A stretch of DNA of 43,155 nt from Bradyrhizobium sp. Gha (GTDB taxonomy: Bacteria; Pseudomonadota; Alphaproteobacteria; Rhizobiales; Xanthobacteraceae), in the NCBI RefSeq assembly GCF_900113735.1, contig NZ_FOQM01000053.1:1-43155 (forward strand). Direction: 5' to 3'. Made by a program: the position numbers and the translations under genes. Shown piece by piece: positions 43,045 through 43,155 of the stretch; position 1 is the first letter of the stretch, and the number at the start of each line of letters is the position of its first letter. The notes under the pieces are model-generated. The model was not told where the DNA came from. It saw only the letters and a program-made list of their open reading frames with translations, and did not search any database.

Positions 43045-43155
43045 TTAGCCGATCGAGCTGGTGTTGCCCTGCGCGAGCAGCTGGGTGACGGCAGCGGCAC
43101 CACCGGCACCGAAGACGCTGGAGCCGCCCTGAGCCACGCCGACCTGCGTCGCAGT
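43045..43155 (-). CDS. Second copy of the Gly/Ala-rich peptide, partial at right edge
   Basis: The last 36 codons of a second precursor, read from the window end to TAA 43045-43047. The protein reads TATQVGVAQGGSSVFGAGG, then AAAVTQLLAQGNTSSIG, identical to copy 1 at 34 of 36 positions (Ser/Thr at the first, Thr/Gly near the end). The stop is 27 bases upstream of the copy 1 start codon, so both are probably on one transcript. The leader lies outside the window. Confidence 0.75.
   Translation of the reverse strand, partial: TATQVGVAQGGSSVFGAGGAAAVTQLLAQGNTSSIG

Noticed and set aside
1..43155. CRISPR array or prophage
   Set aside because: No regularly spaced short repeats, and no phage structural, lysis or integrase genes were seen.

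Overview
The window looks like a piece of a Bradyrhizobium-type alphaproteobacterial chromosome. This is an inference from the high GC content, the dense ATGA/GTGA-coupled operons, several transporter families and small proteins typical of that group, and repeated IS110 debris. No RNA gene and no CRISPR array was found. About half of the window is orderly metabolic and transport operons; the rest is accessory DNA with broken genes.

Layout. 1-235: tail of a transposase that runs off the left edge. 939-2643: an AbiEi/AbiEii toxin-antitoxin pair (minus strand) with a duplicated operator-like site, next to a DUF2130 coiled-coil/nuclease-like gene (2956-4263). 4.3-8.7 kb: a decayed zone with two broken DNA-ligase-like adenylation-domain genes, a frameshifted RidA-like gene, a dispersed 75-bp repeat and several very small proteins. 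8.7-14.1 kb (minus): a five-gene, translationally coupled operon for a Gld-type ABC transporter, a DUF4340 protein and a HupE/UreJ-like membrane protein. 14.2-15.1 kb (minus): a secreted metallo-beta-lactamase-fold hydrolase, divergent from a five-gene branched-chain amino-acid-type (Liv) ABC importer at 15.6-20.1 kb (plus).

20.2-23.6 kb is an insertion-sequence graveyard with three different IS110-family remnants. Embedded in it is a 53-residue peptide gene with a double-glycine leader. 23.6-32.8 kb is a coherent carbohydrate regulon: ABC importer (binding protein, two permeases, ATPase), zinc alcohol dehydrogenase, PfkB kinase and LacD-like aldolase on minus; LacI-type regulator and short-chain dehydrogenase on plus. 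Its control region carries a sigma70-like promoter with a LacI-type operator over the start point, and a perfect palindrome in front of the regulator gene. The likely logic is import, oxidation to a ketose, phosphorylation and aldol cleavage; the substrate is not identified.

32.8-36.2 kb is another mixed area: a duplicated and decayed cyclic-nucleotide-binding gene, an intact copy that may be leaderless, a DUF3606-like small protein and an unrecognised secreted protein. 36.3-42.7 kb encodes an NHLM-type bacteriocin export machine: HlyD-like adaptor, ABC transporter with a C39 peptidase, and a second ABC transporter. Convergent with it, at the right edge, are two tandem near-identical genes for Gly/Ala-rich peptides with a double-glycine leader, the second cut by the window end. 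This exporter with its tandem peptides and the orphan peptide 14-20 kb away is the most interesting part of the window.
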